The notes below the pieces were generated by a model. It made no database searches, had not been told where the DNA came from, and was given only the letters and a program-made list of their open reading frames with translations. Position numbers and translations under genes: made by a program. 64,000 nucleotides of DNA from the NCBI GenBank assembly GCA_035506135.1, contig DATJPY010000052.1, positions 1 to 64,000 of the forward strand, written 5' to 3'. The first letter of the stretch is position 1. Each line of letters starts with the position of its first letter. Positions 1 through 6,345 of this stretch are shown here, piece by piece. Source of the DNA: DATJPY01 sp035506135. GTDB lineage: Bacteria > Myxococcota_A > UBA9160 > PR03.

Positions 1-429
1 CAGGAGTACGCACCCACCTTGACCCAATCTCTTGAGCTCTGCAGCGACCTGGCGAGCCTCCGCATCGCCAAGATGCTGCAGAACCGTAAAGGTCATCACA
101 AAGTCGAAAGACCCTGATGACGCTGGGAGATTCGAAAGCGCTTCGATCTGATGAAACTCGATCTGCGGCAATAGGCGGCGCGCTTCAGCCACGAACGTGG
201 ACTCTCGCTCGAACCCGACCACCTGCTTCGCGACTTCGGCCAGAACCATCGTTAGGCGGCCGTATCCGCAGCCGACGTCGCATGCTCGTGCGACGGGCTT
301 GATCGCGGATGCCGCCTGCAGGCAGCGTCTGACGTCCCGCTGCTCGAGGTAGTTCCGGACGTTGGCGCTCGGTCCTAGGGCATCAGCGACTTCCGCGACC
401 GTCCAATGGTGGCGAGCCGGCGCTGTCAT
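1..429 (-). CDS. SAM-dependent methyltransferase, first integron gene cassette (3' end outside the window)
   Basis: Class I SAM-dependent methyltransferase; the substrate cannot be told. The first 143 residues are in the window and the C-terminus lies beyond the left edge. Residues 50-56 carry motif I (DVGCGYG), an acidic residue at the end of strand 2 follows (VVGFE), and FDFVMTFTVLQHL matches motif IV/V of Methyltransf_11/25 proteins. The ATG at 429 lies 8 nt after a GTTAGGC core site with no Shine-Dalgarno sequence, the usual arrangement of an integron cassette ORF. It lies downstream of, and in the same direction as, the integron integrase. Base composition looks lower in GC than neighbouring genes, which fits a mobile cassette. 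The family is well supported; cassette status is inferred from position and the core site. Confidence 0.8.
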   Translation of the reverse strand, partial: MTAPARHHWTVAEVADALGPSANVRNYLEQRDVRRCLQAASAIKPVARACDVGCGYGRLTMVLAEVAKQVVGFERESTFVAEARRLLPQIEFHQIEALSNLPASSGSFDFVMTFTVLQHLGDAEARQVAAELKRLGQGGCVLL

Positions 430-437
430 TTCGTGTG

Positions 438-456
438 GCCTAACAGCTGCATAGGC
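438..456 (-). other. attI: attI-like integron recombination site at the 3' end of intI
   Basis: On the minus strand this reads GCCTATG-CAGCT-GTTAGGC: two inversely oriented 7-mers separated by 5 bp. That is the L-box/R-box layout of an attI simple site, with a perfect GTTRRRY core at 444-438. Recombination would fall between G444 and T443. A further GTTAC at 462-458 resembles the extra integrase-binding motifs of attI sites. It lies 53 bp past the intI stop codon and 8 bp before the cassette ATG. No attC-like long imperfect hairpin is present here, so attI is preferred. Confidence 0.65.
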
Positions 457-508
457 TGTAACTTATCCTTCCTAAGTAAATTCGTCATTCGCTGCAAAGG
501 TGTGTGTC

Positions 509-1678
509 CTATTCCTCTACGTCTTGGTCACCGAAATCGTCTGGAAGTTCCTCACCGGGCAAGAGCTGTCGCTCGGGCGGCACCAGGGAGGTCAGGTAGT
601 TAGGCTGCAAACCGAGTCGCCTGGCGTCAGAACCGGACGCGAAGCCGGCCCAGAGAATGTCCGCGGGGCTGCGCACGCCGCGGCCGCCGCGGTTGAGAAC
701 ATGCGTGTAGATCATCGTGGTCTTCACGTCCTTGTGGCCGAGAAGCTCCTGGATGGTGCGGATATCGTACCCCTCCTCGAGCAGGTGGGTCGCGAAAGAG
801 TGGCGGAAGGTGTGGGCGCTGACCCGCCGGGAGATGCCGACGTCGAGGACCGCGCGGCGCAGGGCGCGCTGCAGGACGGTCTCGTGCAAGTGATGGCGGC
901 GTTCGGGTTGCGGCTCGGCCGGCGATTCCTTGCCCCGCGGGTCGCGGCTGCGGTGCTCGCCCGGGAAGACGTACTGCCAGCCCCACTCCCGCTCGGCGCC
1001 GGGGAACTTCCGGGCGATGGCGTCGGGCAGGTAGACGGAGCCGTAGCCGTCGGCGAGGTCCTTCTCGTGGATGCGCTTGACGCGCGAAAGCCACGACGGC
1101 ATCTCGGCGCGGACGACGATCGGAAACGGCACGACGCGGTCTTCGCCGCCCTTGGTATCGCGGACGACGATGCGGTTGTTTCCGAACTCGAGGTCCTTGA
1201 CGCGCAGGCGCAGGCACTCGAGCAGGCGCAGGCCGGTGCCGTAGAGAAGGGTCGCGATGAGCTTCGGGGTGCCGTCCATGCGGCCGATGACGCGGCGGAC
1301 TTCGGAGCGGGTGAGGACGGTCGGCAGGCGGCCGGGGCGCTTGGCGCGGATGATGGTGTCGAGGTCGGGCAGCGGCTTTCCCAGGACGTGGCGATAGAGA
1401 AAGAGAAGGGCCGAGAGCGCCTGCGTCTGCGTGGACGAGCCGACGGGACCTTCGACGGCGAGGTGTGTGACGAAGGCGTTGATCTCGGTCTCGCCCATCT
1501 CCATGGGGTGGCGCTTCTGGTGAAAGAGGATGTAGCGGCGGATCCAGCCGACGTAGGCCTCTTCGGTGCGCAGGCTGTAGTGGCGCGCGCGGATCGCCTG
1601 GCGCACGCGGTCGAGCAGGCGAGGCTGTCCCGGTGGCGCCGGCGCGGCTGGTTCGGGCACTTCAGCCGCCCTGGCCAA
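509..1678 (-). CDS. intI: integron integrase (IntI family tyrosine recombinase), reversed orientation
   Basis: Site-specific tyrosine recombinase that would insert and excise gene cassettes at attI/attC. The 389-residue frame has an N-terminal SAM-like core-binding domain (about 20-105) and a catalytic domain with R151 (GTGLR), K176, H289-x-x-R292, H315 (LLGHKDVKTT) and nucleophile Y324 (MIYTH). Residues about 213-245 (AIARKFPGAEREWGWQYVFP, then S-R-D-P-R) are the extra patch that separates IntI from XerC/D recombinases. A short E/P/Q-rich insertion (249-261) and a tail of about 65 residues after Y324 make it longer than IntI1 (337). The longest frame begins at TTG 1678; GTG 1660, preceded by AGGGCGG, is an alternative start. 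Cassettes lie on its 3' side in the same direction, unlike class 1 integrons. Confidence 0.92.
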   Translation of the reverse strand: MARAAEVPEPAAPAPPGQPRLLDRVRQAIRARHYSLRTEEAYVGWIRRYILFHQKRHPMEMGETEINAFVTHLAVEGPVGSSTQTQALSALLFLYRHVLGKPLPDLDTIIRAKRPGRLPTVLTRSEVRRVIGRMDGTPKLIATLLYGTGLRLLECLRLRVKDLEFGNNRIVVRDTKGGEDRVVPFPIVVRAEMPSWLSRVKRIHEKDLADGYGSVYLPDAIARKFPGAEREWGWQYVFPGEHRSRDPRGKESPAEPQPERRHHLHETVLQRALRRAVLDVGISRRVSAHTFRHSFATHLLEEGYDIRTIQELLGHKDVKTTMIYTHVLNRGGRGVRSPADILWAGFASGSDARRLGLQPNYLTSLVPPERQLLPGEELPDDFGDQDVEE

Positions 1679-1750
1679 TCTGCCGAGTCTCGCAGGCGAC
1701 GAAGGCGCCGAGGACCCCTTCCGAAGCGAGATCGAGGAAGACGACCCGGT

Positions 1751-1921
1751 CTACTTGGTCCGGCGCCTCCTGTTCCTGTCGCTCCCGGACTCGAGACGCC
1801 GGAGTACGTCGCGATCGGGAATCGTCGTGACCTTGCCTGCGCCCGACTCCCGCAGACGTCGCTCCGACTTCACTCCCGGTTGAAGCACCTCGGCCTCGAT
1901 CTGCGCGAGCTTTCTGGACAT
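1751..1921 (-). CDS. small hypothetical protein (56 aa) upstream of intI
   Basis: A short ORF starting at ATG 1921 with a strong Shine-Dalgarno sequence (GGAGGGA, 6 nt spacing). It encodes 56 residues beginning MSRKLAQIEAEVL and ending in a basic tail (SGSDRNRRRRTK). It is highly charged, with no membrane segment or recognised domain. It lies between brnA and intI, all on the minus strand. It could be an accessory gene carried with the integron or a DNA-binding peptide, but nothing in the sequence identifies a function. The good ribosome-binding site is the main reason for calling it. Confidence 0.4.
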   Translation of the reverse strand: MSRKLAQIEAEVLQPGVKSERRLRESGAGKVTTIPDRDVLRRLESGSDRNRRRRTK

Positions 1922-2015
1922 GCCGACTCCCTCCGGAGGGCATCGGTGTACCTCCGCCGTGTCCTCCTTCTTATTGTCGCGAGACTTCTGCGGGCCGCCG
2001 TAACGTCGGCAGGTA

Positions 2016-2267
2016 CTAACGGTGGGCGAGCTCCTCGCGGATCACGCGGCGCAGGGTCTTCTCGAGCGGCTCCCGTCTTTCGGCGATGAATTGCCTGAGC
2101 GCGAGATTGATGAGCGTCTGATAGTTGCCGCCGCCCGCCGCGTGAACCTGCTCGCGGAACCAGGCCAGCACGTCGTCGTCGAGCCGGATCGTGATCCGAG
2201 TCTTACCAGGCGGCACGGGAACGACGGACCCTCGCTTGCCTCCGCGGAAGTCGTATTCCTTCTTCAT
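2016..2267 (-). CDS. brnA: BrnA-family antitoxin
   Basis: An 83-residue protein matching the BrnA antitoxin family of type II toxin-antitoxin systems: basic N-terminus, then GKTRITIRLDDDVLAWFR and GGGNYQTLINLALRQFI, the ribbon-helix-helix DNA-binding and dimerisation segment. In intact loci BrnA neutralises the BrnT ribonuclease and represses the operon. ATG 2267 overlaps the stop of the preceding brnT remnant (ATGA), the normal brnTA coupling. A longer in-frame reading starting at TTG 2405 runs through the brnT fragment in the wrong frame and is not used. The toxin is truncated, so this is probably an orphan antitoxin. Confidence 0.85.
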   Translation of the reverse strand: MKKEYDFRGGKRGSVVPVPPGKTRITIRLDDDVLAWFREQVHAAGGGNYQTLINLALRQFIAERREPLEKTLRRVIREELAHR

Positions 2268-2401
2268 CGCATGATTCCGTATGCCCGTCGCTCGCGAGCA
2301 GTCGCCTTCCGCGCCGAGATCAGTCGAATCCGATCGCCACGCCAGGTGTGGACGACGACCAACAGCCCGGTCGCCAGCGCGCGATGGCGGCCGCCTGCTT
2401 T
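2264..2401 (-). pseudogene. brnT: brnT toxin remnant (5' two-thirds missing)
   Basis: An open stretch of 45 codons in the frame that ends one base into brnA. Its last ~35 residues (LLVVVHTWRGDRIRLISARK, then ATARERRAYG) match the C-terminus of BrnT toxins, which are normally about 90 residues. An in-frame TGA lies at 2404-2402, only 24 nt from the imuB stop, and the sequence further upstream is imuB coding DNA. The N-terminal part of the toxin, including its usual start and early catalytic residues, is therefore gone. A deletion or insertion boundary between imuB and the integron region is the simplest cause. Confidence 0.75.
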
Positions 2402-2427
2402 TCAATACCTGTCGTGAGGGCGGATCC

Positions 2428-4020
2428 TCAGTCGTACACGCCGTCGGCGAACCAGTGGCCGCCGTCGCGGTCGCGATAGATGCGGTAGAGGCCGCCGTCG
2501 GTGAGCTCGACGTCCCAGTAGTCGCGGTCGGCGGGCGCGTCGGTCCACCAGCCTTCTTCGAGCGACCACGGTCCGGCGGCGACGCGGACGGAGCCGGCGA
2601 TCGGCGGCGCGGCGCCCGGAGTGGACCGAATGCTGTAGGGGCGGGGCTTGTCCCCGCCCTCGTTGCGGGCGGCCGCGAGGGCCGCCCCGACGCTGTCCGA
2701 GTCGCCGAGCAGCACCTCGAGCTCGACCGGCGGTCGGAGGACGCGCACGGAGAGAAGTCCGCGCCCGTCGCGCGGCGCGGGCTTGACGCGCGGGGGCGGC
2801 GGCGGCGCGTAGCCGGTCAGGGTCAGGCGCTCGGGGCGGTAGCCGTCGACCGAGCGCGGCGAGCCGACGCGGTCGGAGCCGAGGAGCGCGGCCAGGCGCG
2901 CGATCGTGGTCGCGAGGCGGTCGGGCGAGAGCGCGGCGGGGCCGAAGAGCGTCAGCTGCGCGCGGCGCGGCGCGTCGGGATGCGCGGTGAAGGAGAAGCC
3001 GGCGACGGCGGCGCCGGGCGGCCGCGCCTCGAGCTCGAGGCGGACGAGTGTCAGCAGCGTCTTGACGTCGCGCGTGGGCGCCGGCAGCGCGATCGCGCGC
3101 GCGTCGTGGCCGCCCGGGTCGAGCTCGAGCGCGACGTCGAGGCGCGTGCACGCGAGCGCCTGCGCTTCGAGGCGGCGGACGAGGCGCTCGAGCGCCGCGT
3201 GGCCGACGAAGAGAAACGGCTCGAGGGTCGCGAGCGGCCACTCGAGCTCGAGCCCCTCGGTGAAGACGGGCGGCGGCAGGCGCGGCTCGAGCGGGCGCGG
3301 GTCGATGCCGCGCGCGGTCGCGTGGAGGGCGCGGCCGGCCTCGCCGAGGCGGCTCCCGACCTGGCCCTCGGGGAGCTTCGCGAAGTCGCCGATCGTGTGG
3401 AGGCCCCAGCGGTCGAGGGTCGCGGCGATCTCGAGCGCGGGCGCGAGGCGCTCGAGCGGCAGCGGCGCGAGGAACCGCTGCTCCTCGCCGTCGGCGACGA
3501 CGGTCGGCGAGCCGGGCAGCCCCGCGGCGACGCGCGCGGCGAGCTTGGACGCGGCCACGCCGACGCGCGCGGGCAGCAGCGCCTTCTCCGCCGCGAGCAG
3601 AATCGCCATGCCAAGAGACGCCGCCCCTCTCCCTTTGGGAGAGGGGGTGGGGCTGAGGGGCGTGATTTCGCCGGGTACTCCCAGCATCGGATGCCCATCC
3701 AGCTCCAGGTACACGACGCCCTCGCCTTCGTCTTCGACGCGCGGCGAGAAGGATTCGGCCACCTCGAGCAGCGCCTCCTGCGCGGCGCTCTCGCAGGCGC
3801 GGTCGCGGCCGCGGGCGACGAGCTTCGGCAGGATCGCGCGCGCCTGGGGCAGCGTCATGCCGGCCTCGATGCCGGCGCGGCGCGCCTTGCGGGTCGCGGC
3901 GACGATCCGCGCGGCGCTGCCGTTGCCCTCGCAGACGGCGACGGCTTCGTCTTTGAGTTCCGGCTCCGCGCGCAGCCGCGCGGCCAGCGGAAAGAGCGGA
4001 ACGAAGAGACAGGCGATCAT
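2428..4020 (-). CDS. imuB: ImuB, Y-family DNA polymerase-like mutasome protein
   Basis: Catalytically silent Y-family polymerase homologue that, with ImuA and DnaE2, performs damage-induced mutagenic translesion synthesis. It is 530 residues from ATG 4020 and opens with the typical MIACLFVPLFPLAARLR and AGMTLPQARAI segments, followed by a little-finger-like region and the conserved ending YRIYRDRDGGHWFADGVYD. The start overlaps the imuA stop (ATGA), implying translational coupling. Two interspersed palindromic elements are read through in frame: residues about 121-133 (TPLSPTPSPKGRG) and about 444-462 (AALAAARNEGGDKPRPY). No dnaE2 follows; the downstream DNA is the integron region. Confidence 0.9.
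   Translation of the reverse strand: MIACLFVPLFPLAARLRAEPELKDEAVAVCEGNGSAARIVAATRKARRAGIEAGMTLPQARAILPKLVARGRDRACESAAQEALLEVAESFSPRVEDEGEGVVYLELDGHPMLGVPGEITPLSPTPSPKGRGAASLGMAILLAAEKALLPARVGVAASKLAARVAAGLPGSPTVVADGEEQRFLAPLPLERLAPALEIAATLDRWGLHTIGDFAKLPEGQVGSRLGEAGRALHATARGIDPRPLEPRLPPPVFTEGLELEWPLATLEPFLFVGHAALERLVRRLEAQALACTRLDVALELDPGGHDARAIALPAPTRDVKTLLTLVRLELEARPPGAAVAGFSFTAHPDAPRRAQLTLFGPAALSPDRLATTIARLAALLGSDRVGSPRSVDGYRPERLTLTGYAPPPPPRVKPAPRDGRGLLSVRVLRPPVELEVLLGDSDSVGAALAAARNEGGDKPRPYSIRSTPGAAPPIAGSVRVAAGPWSLEEGWWTDAPADRDYWDVELTDGGLYRIYRDRDGGHWFADGVYD
2635..2690. repeat. interspersed palindromic element, family B, copy inside imuB
   Basis: GC-rich double-hairpin element: a GGGGCGGGG...CCCCGCCC stem followed by GGGCGGCC...GGGCCGCCCC. 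It is almost the same as the copy at 5625-5676. It lies inside imuB without breaking the frame and contributes residues about 444-462. Confidence 0.8.
3624..3660. repeat. interspersed palindromic element, family A, copy inside imuB
   Basis: Perfect hairpin CCCCTCTCCC-TTT-GGGAGAGGGG followed by GTGGGGCTGAGGGG. It is read in frame by imuB as a proline- and lysine-rich loop. Further family A copies occur near 5575, 9113, 14057, 18974 and 23704. Confidence 0.85.
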
Positions 4021-4781
4021 GGTGAGAGTTCGGGTACCGCCACCAACCCCATCTCCTCCGCTTTCCCTCCCCGCGCGCCCGCGTCCTTCTCGAGCACGAG
4101 CCGCGCGGAAAGGCCGCCGAGCAGACGGCTCTCGCGCCCGCTCCCCTCCCACAGCGCGCGCGCGGAGCCGGCGGACACGGCGGCGCTGGCGGCGATGCCG
4201 CTGACGCGATAGGGAGCGAGCACGAAGAGCGCGGCCCCGTGCGAGCGGGCCGCGCGCTCGAGGCGCACCCACGCGGCGTCGGGCACGAACCGTCCGCGCA
4301 CGGGCGGCAGGCCGAGGTCCACGACGACGAGCGGGAATCCCGTCGACAGCAGCATCTCCGCGCTCGTGACGGCGCCTTTCAATTTCTCGGGCCGCACCCA
4401 GAGCAGGCGCTCGAGATCCACACCCGCCTCTTCGGCCGACTGCGGATCGAGATGGCCGCCGAGGTCCACCAGGGCGGCCGCCTCGCCGCCCGAGGTCGCG
4501 GCCGCGAGTGTGGACATCGCGATCGAGAAGCGTCCCGACGAGCGGCGCCCGCAGAGCTCGACCAGGCCGCCCCGCGGCAGCCCGCCGGAGAGGAGCCGGT
4601 CGAGCGCGGGCACGCGCGTGGGCAGCGGGTCGCGGCGCGAGGCGGGCGACGGCAGGTCCGACGCGCGCGTCAGCTTTGCGCCGAGCCCCGAGAGCAGGCT
4701 CTGCGCGGCGGCTTTGCGCGAAAGACCTTTTCCTTCGAGAAGGTCTGCGAGAGCCGGAGCCATCGCCTGCGCGCCGGACAT
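4017..4781 (-). CDS. imuA: ImuA, RecA-like mutasome accessory protein
   Basis: RecA/SulA-like protein of the ImuA-ImuB-DnaE2 mutasome; 254 residues. It shows the RecA-fold order with a target hairpin-like segment (RVPALDRLLSGGLPRGGLVE), but the P-loop position reads CGRRSSGR, with Arg where a Walker A Lys would be. ATP binding of the classic kind is therefore doubtful, as in other ImuA-type proteins. It overlaps imuB by 4 nt. The promoter-like sequence just upstream puts the predicted transcript start within a few bases of the ATG, and no Shine-Dalgarno sequence is visible, so the mRNA may be leaderless. Confidence 0.82.
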   Translation of the reverse strand: MSGAQAMAPALADLLEGKGLSRKAAAQSLLSGLGAKLTRASDLPSPASRRDPLPTRVPALDRLLSGGLPRGGLVELCGRRSSGRFSIAMSTLAAATSGGEAAALVDLGGHLDPQSAEEAGVDLERLLWVRPEKLKGAVTSAEMLLSTGFPLVVVDLGLPPVRGRFVPDAAWVRLERAARSHGAALFVLAPYRVSGIAASAAVSAGSARALWEGSGRESRLLGGLSARLVLEKDAGARGGKAEEMGLVAVPELSP

Positions 4782-4790
4782 GGGAGAAAG

Positions 4791-4819
4791 AAAATAGGCG
4801 TAAATAAGGCGTAAGTCAA
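4791..4819 (-). promoter_or_regulatory. imuAB promoter with a direct repeat in its spacer
   Basis: On the minus strand TTGACT (4819-4814), a 17-bp spacer, then TATTTT (4796-4791): a good sigma-70-type promoter. TTACGCC occurs twice (4814-4808 and 4803-4797), 11 bp apart, filling the spacer. Direct repeats one helical turn apart there are a plausible operator for damage control. The regulator is not known. Confidence 0.55.
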
Positions 4820-4906
4820 TCGGCGGCTAACCCCTTCCGCCCACGGCGGATCGGACCCTGACCGGTATCATTCGCCCCAATGCCCCGCCCCTTGCGCTGA
4901 AGCCGG

Positions 4907-5611
4907 ATGAGCCTTTTTCTCAAAGGTCTCATCGTGGGGTTCTGCCTGGCCGCTCCCGTGGGGCCGATCGCGGCGCTCTGCGTCCAGCGCACGATCTCGA
5001 AGAACCTGACCTCGGGGCTGGTTTCGGGCCTCGGCGCGGCGGCGGCCGACGCCTTCTACGGCATGGTCGCCGCCTTCGGCGCGACGATCGTCTCGGAGTT
5101 CCTGATCGCCGAGCGCTCCTGGATGCAGCGGGTCGGCGGCGTGATCCTCATCTTCATGGGCCTGCGCCTCTTCCTCGCCAAAACCGTCGAGGAGAAGACG
5201 GAGACCAACGGCAAGGGCCTCGCCGGCGACTTCCTCTCGACGTTTCTCCTGACGCTGACGAACCCGATGACGTTCGTCGCCTTCGCCGCCGTCTTCGCGA
5301 CGATGGGCATCGGCGCCGTGCGTGGCCGCCCGTTCCTGACGGCGGAGCTCGTCGGCGGCGTGCTGCTCGGATCGCAGCTGTGGTGGACGATCCTCTGCGG
5401 CGGCGCCCATGCGCTGCGCCGGCACTTCGACTACCGCAAGCTCACGACGATCAACCGCGCGACCGGAATTTTCGTCATCGGCGTCGGCGTCGTGTACCTC
5501 TTCCTCGGAGCCGAAAAGCGCGAGCCGAACCTGCCGATCCCCGCGCCGCCGAAGGCGGCGTACAGGGAAACGACACCCCTCTCCCCCGTCAGGGAGAGAG
5601 GGCTAGGGTGA
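4907..5611 (+). CDS. LysE family amino-acid/metabolite exporter
   Basis: Inner-membrane protein of the LysE/RhtB translocator family, 234 residues with about six hydrophobic segments. The N-terminal AAPVGPIAALCVQRTI matches the family's conserved first-helix motif and NPMTFVAF its middle motif. The exported substrate cannot be inferred. It is transcribed away from imuAB. The last dozen residues (TPLSPVRERGLG) are encoded by a family A palindromic element, so the ancestral protein probably ended earlier and the insertion extended or replaced the C-terminus. Confidence 0.85.
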   Translation: MSLFLKGLIVGFCLAAPVGPIAALCVQRTISKNLTSGLVSGLGAAAADAFYGMVAAFGATIVSEFLIAERSWMQRVGGVILIFMGLRLFLAKTVEEKTETNGKGLAGDFLSTFLLTLTNPMTFVAFAAVFATMGIGAVRGRPFLTAELVGGVLLGSQLWWTILCGGAHALRRHFDYRKLTTINRATGIFVIGVGVVYLFLGAEKREPNLPIPAPPKAAYRETTPLSPVRERGLG

Positions 5612-5612
5612 A
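5575..5612. repeat. interspersed palindromic element, family A, forming the 3' end of the LysE gene
   Basis: CCCCTCTCCC, a short loop, then GGGAGAGAGGGCTAGGGTGA. It supplies the LysE stop region and may also serve as a transcript-ending hairpin. Confidence 0.8.
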
Positions 5613-5624
5613 GGAGCCTCCACC

Positions 5625-5676
5625 GTAGGGGCGGGGCTTGTCCCCGCCCGCGGGCGGCCACGAGGGCCGCCCCTAC
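5625..5676. repeat. interspersed palindromic element, family B
   Basis: GTAGGGGCGGGGCTTGTCCC, continuing to GGGCCGCCCCTAC. The ends are complementary and there are two internal hairpins. It lies between the convergent LysE and Nudix genes. Confidence 0.85.
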
Positions 5677-6236
5677 CCCTGGTCACGAAGCCGCCCCCGC
5701 GCCTTCCGCAGCGCCCGCTCGAGCGACGCGTCGACGCCGAGCGAGACCGCCTCTTCGTAGGACGCCCAGCGGATCGGCCGCGTCGGGTCCTCGGAAGCCG
5801 CCGGGTCGGCGTCGGCCCCGGTCGTCAGGAGGAAGCGCACGTCGAAGTGGTGGTGCGCGGGATCCCTGCCGCGCGCCGGGATCGGGTGGACGTCGACGTC
5901 GAGGATCGCGCGGCCGAGCGGCGCGTCGAAGCGCGCGATGCCCGTCTCCTCGACCGCTTCGCGGAGCGCCGCGTCGAAGGCCGACGCGTCGTCGGGCTCC
6001 GCGTGGCCTCCAGGCTGGAGCCAGCGCGAGAGCTTGCGGTGGAGCACCAGCAGAAACGCCGAGCCGTCCGGCCGCGCCACGACGGCGCTCGCCGTGACGT
6101 GGCCTTCCGGGTTCTCGCGGGCGAACGGATCCGACGGGCCCGCGACGAACGCGCCGAGGAGCGCGAGAGACTTCTCCTCGCCCGCCCCTTCCGGCGCGTG
6201 GCGCGCGAGCTCGCGGAGAAGCTCCTCGCGGTTCAC
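5673..6236 (-). CDS. Nudix hydrolase
   Basis: Pyrophosphohydrolase of the Nudix superfamily, 187 residues, GTG start at 6236. The Nudix box is GGHAEPDDASAF followed by DAALREAVEETGI. The REAVEETGI half is canonical; at the first acidic position there is Asp instead of Glu, with one extra residue before RE. HHHFDVRFLL follows as the usual strand after the box. The substrate is not predictable from sequence. It is divergent from cydA and convergent with the LysE gene. Confidence 0.85.
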   Translation of the reverse strand: MNREELLRELARHAPEGAGEEKSLALLGAFVAGPSDPFARENPEGHVTASAVVARPDGSAFLLVLHRKLSRWLQPGGHAEPDDASAFDAALREAVEETGIARFDAPLGRAILDVDVHPIPARGRDPAHHHFDVRFLLTTGADADPAASEDPTRPIRWASYEEAVSLGVDASLERALRKARGRLRDQG

Positions 6237-6255
6237 GGCGCGATCGTACCTCCGT

Positions 6256-6273
6256 CTGATGCGTTCGCATCAG
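6256..6273. promoter_or_regulatory. perfect 18-bp palindrome upstream of cydA (candidate regulator site 1)
   Basis: CTGATGCGTTCGCATCAG, a perfect inverted repeat (8-2-8), 72 bp before the cydA start. The flanks CCGT and GACGCG are also nearly shared with the site before the PFOR gene (29641-29658) and partly with the one before the sensor kinase (36760-36777). Confidence 0.6.
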
Positions 6274-6345
6274 GACGCGGGTGGTCTCGCCGCGACACGA
6301 TCGGCCCGATCCTGCGGCCCGTCGCCGCGGACCGGAGAAGACGAC

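Noticed and set aside
251..257. GTTAGGC inside the methyltransferase cassette as a second core site
   Set aside because: It encodes the conserved G-R-L-T after motif I and has no L boxes or partner nearby. It is in the wrong orientation for an attC end.
2268..2405. Longer BrnA starting at TTG 2405
   Set aside because: The extra 46 residues are the brnT tail read in the wrong frame. ATG 2267 with the ATGA overlap is the normal brnA start.
6256..6273. FNR, Rex or CRP box
   Set aside because: The spacing between TGAT and ATCA is 8 bp, not the 4 bp of FNR, and the sequence does not match the Rex or CRP consensus.
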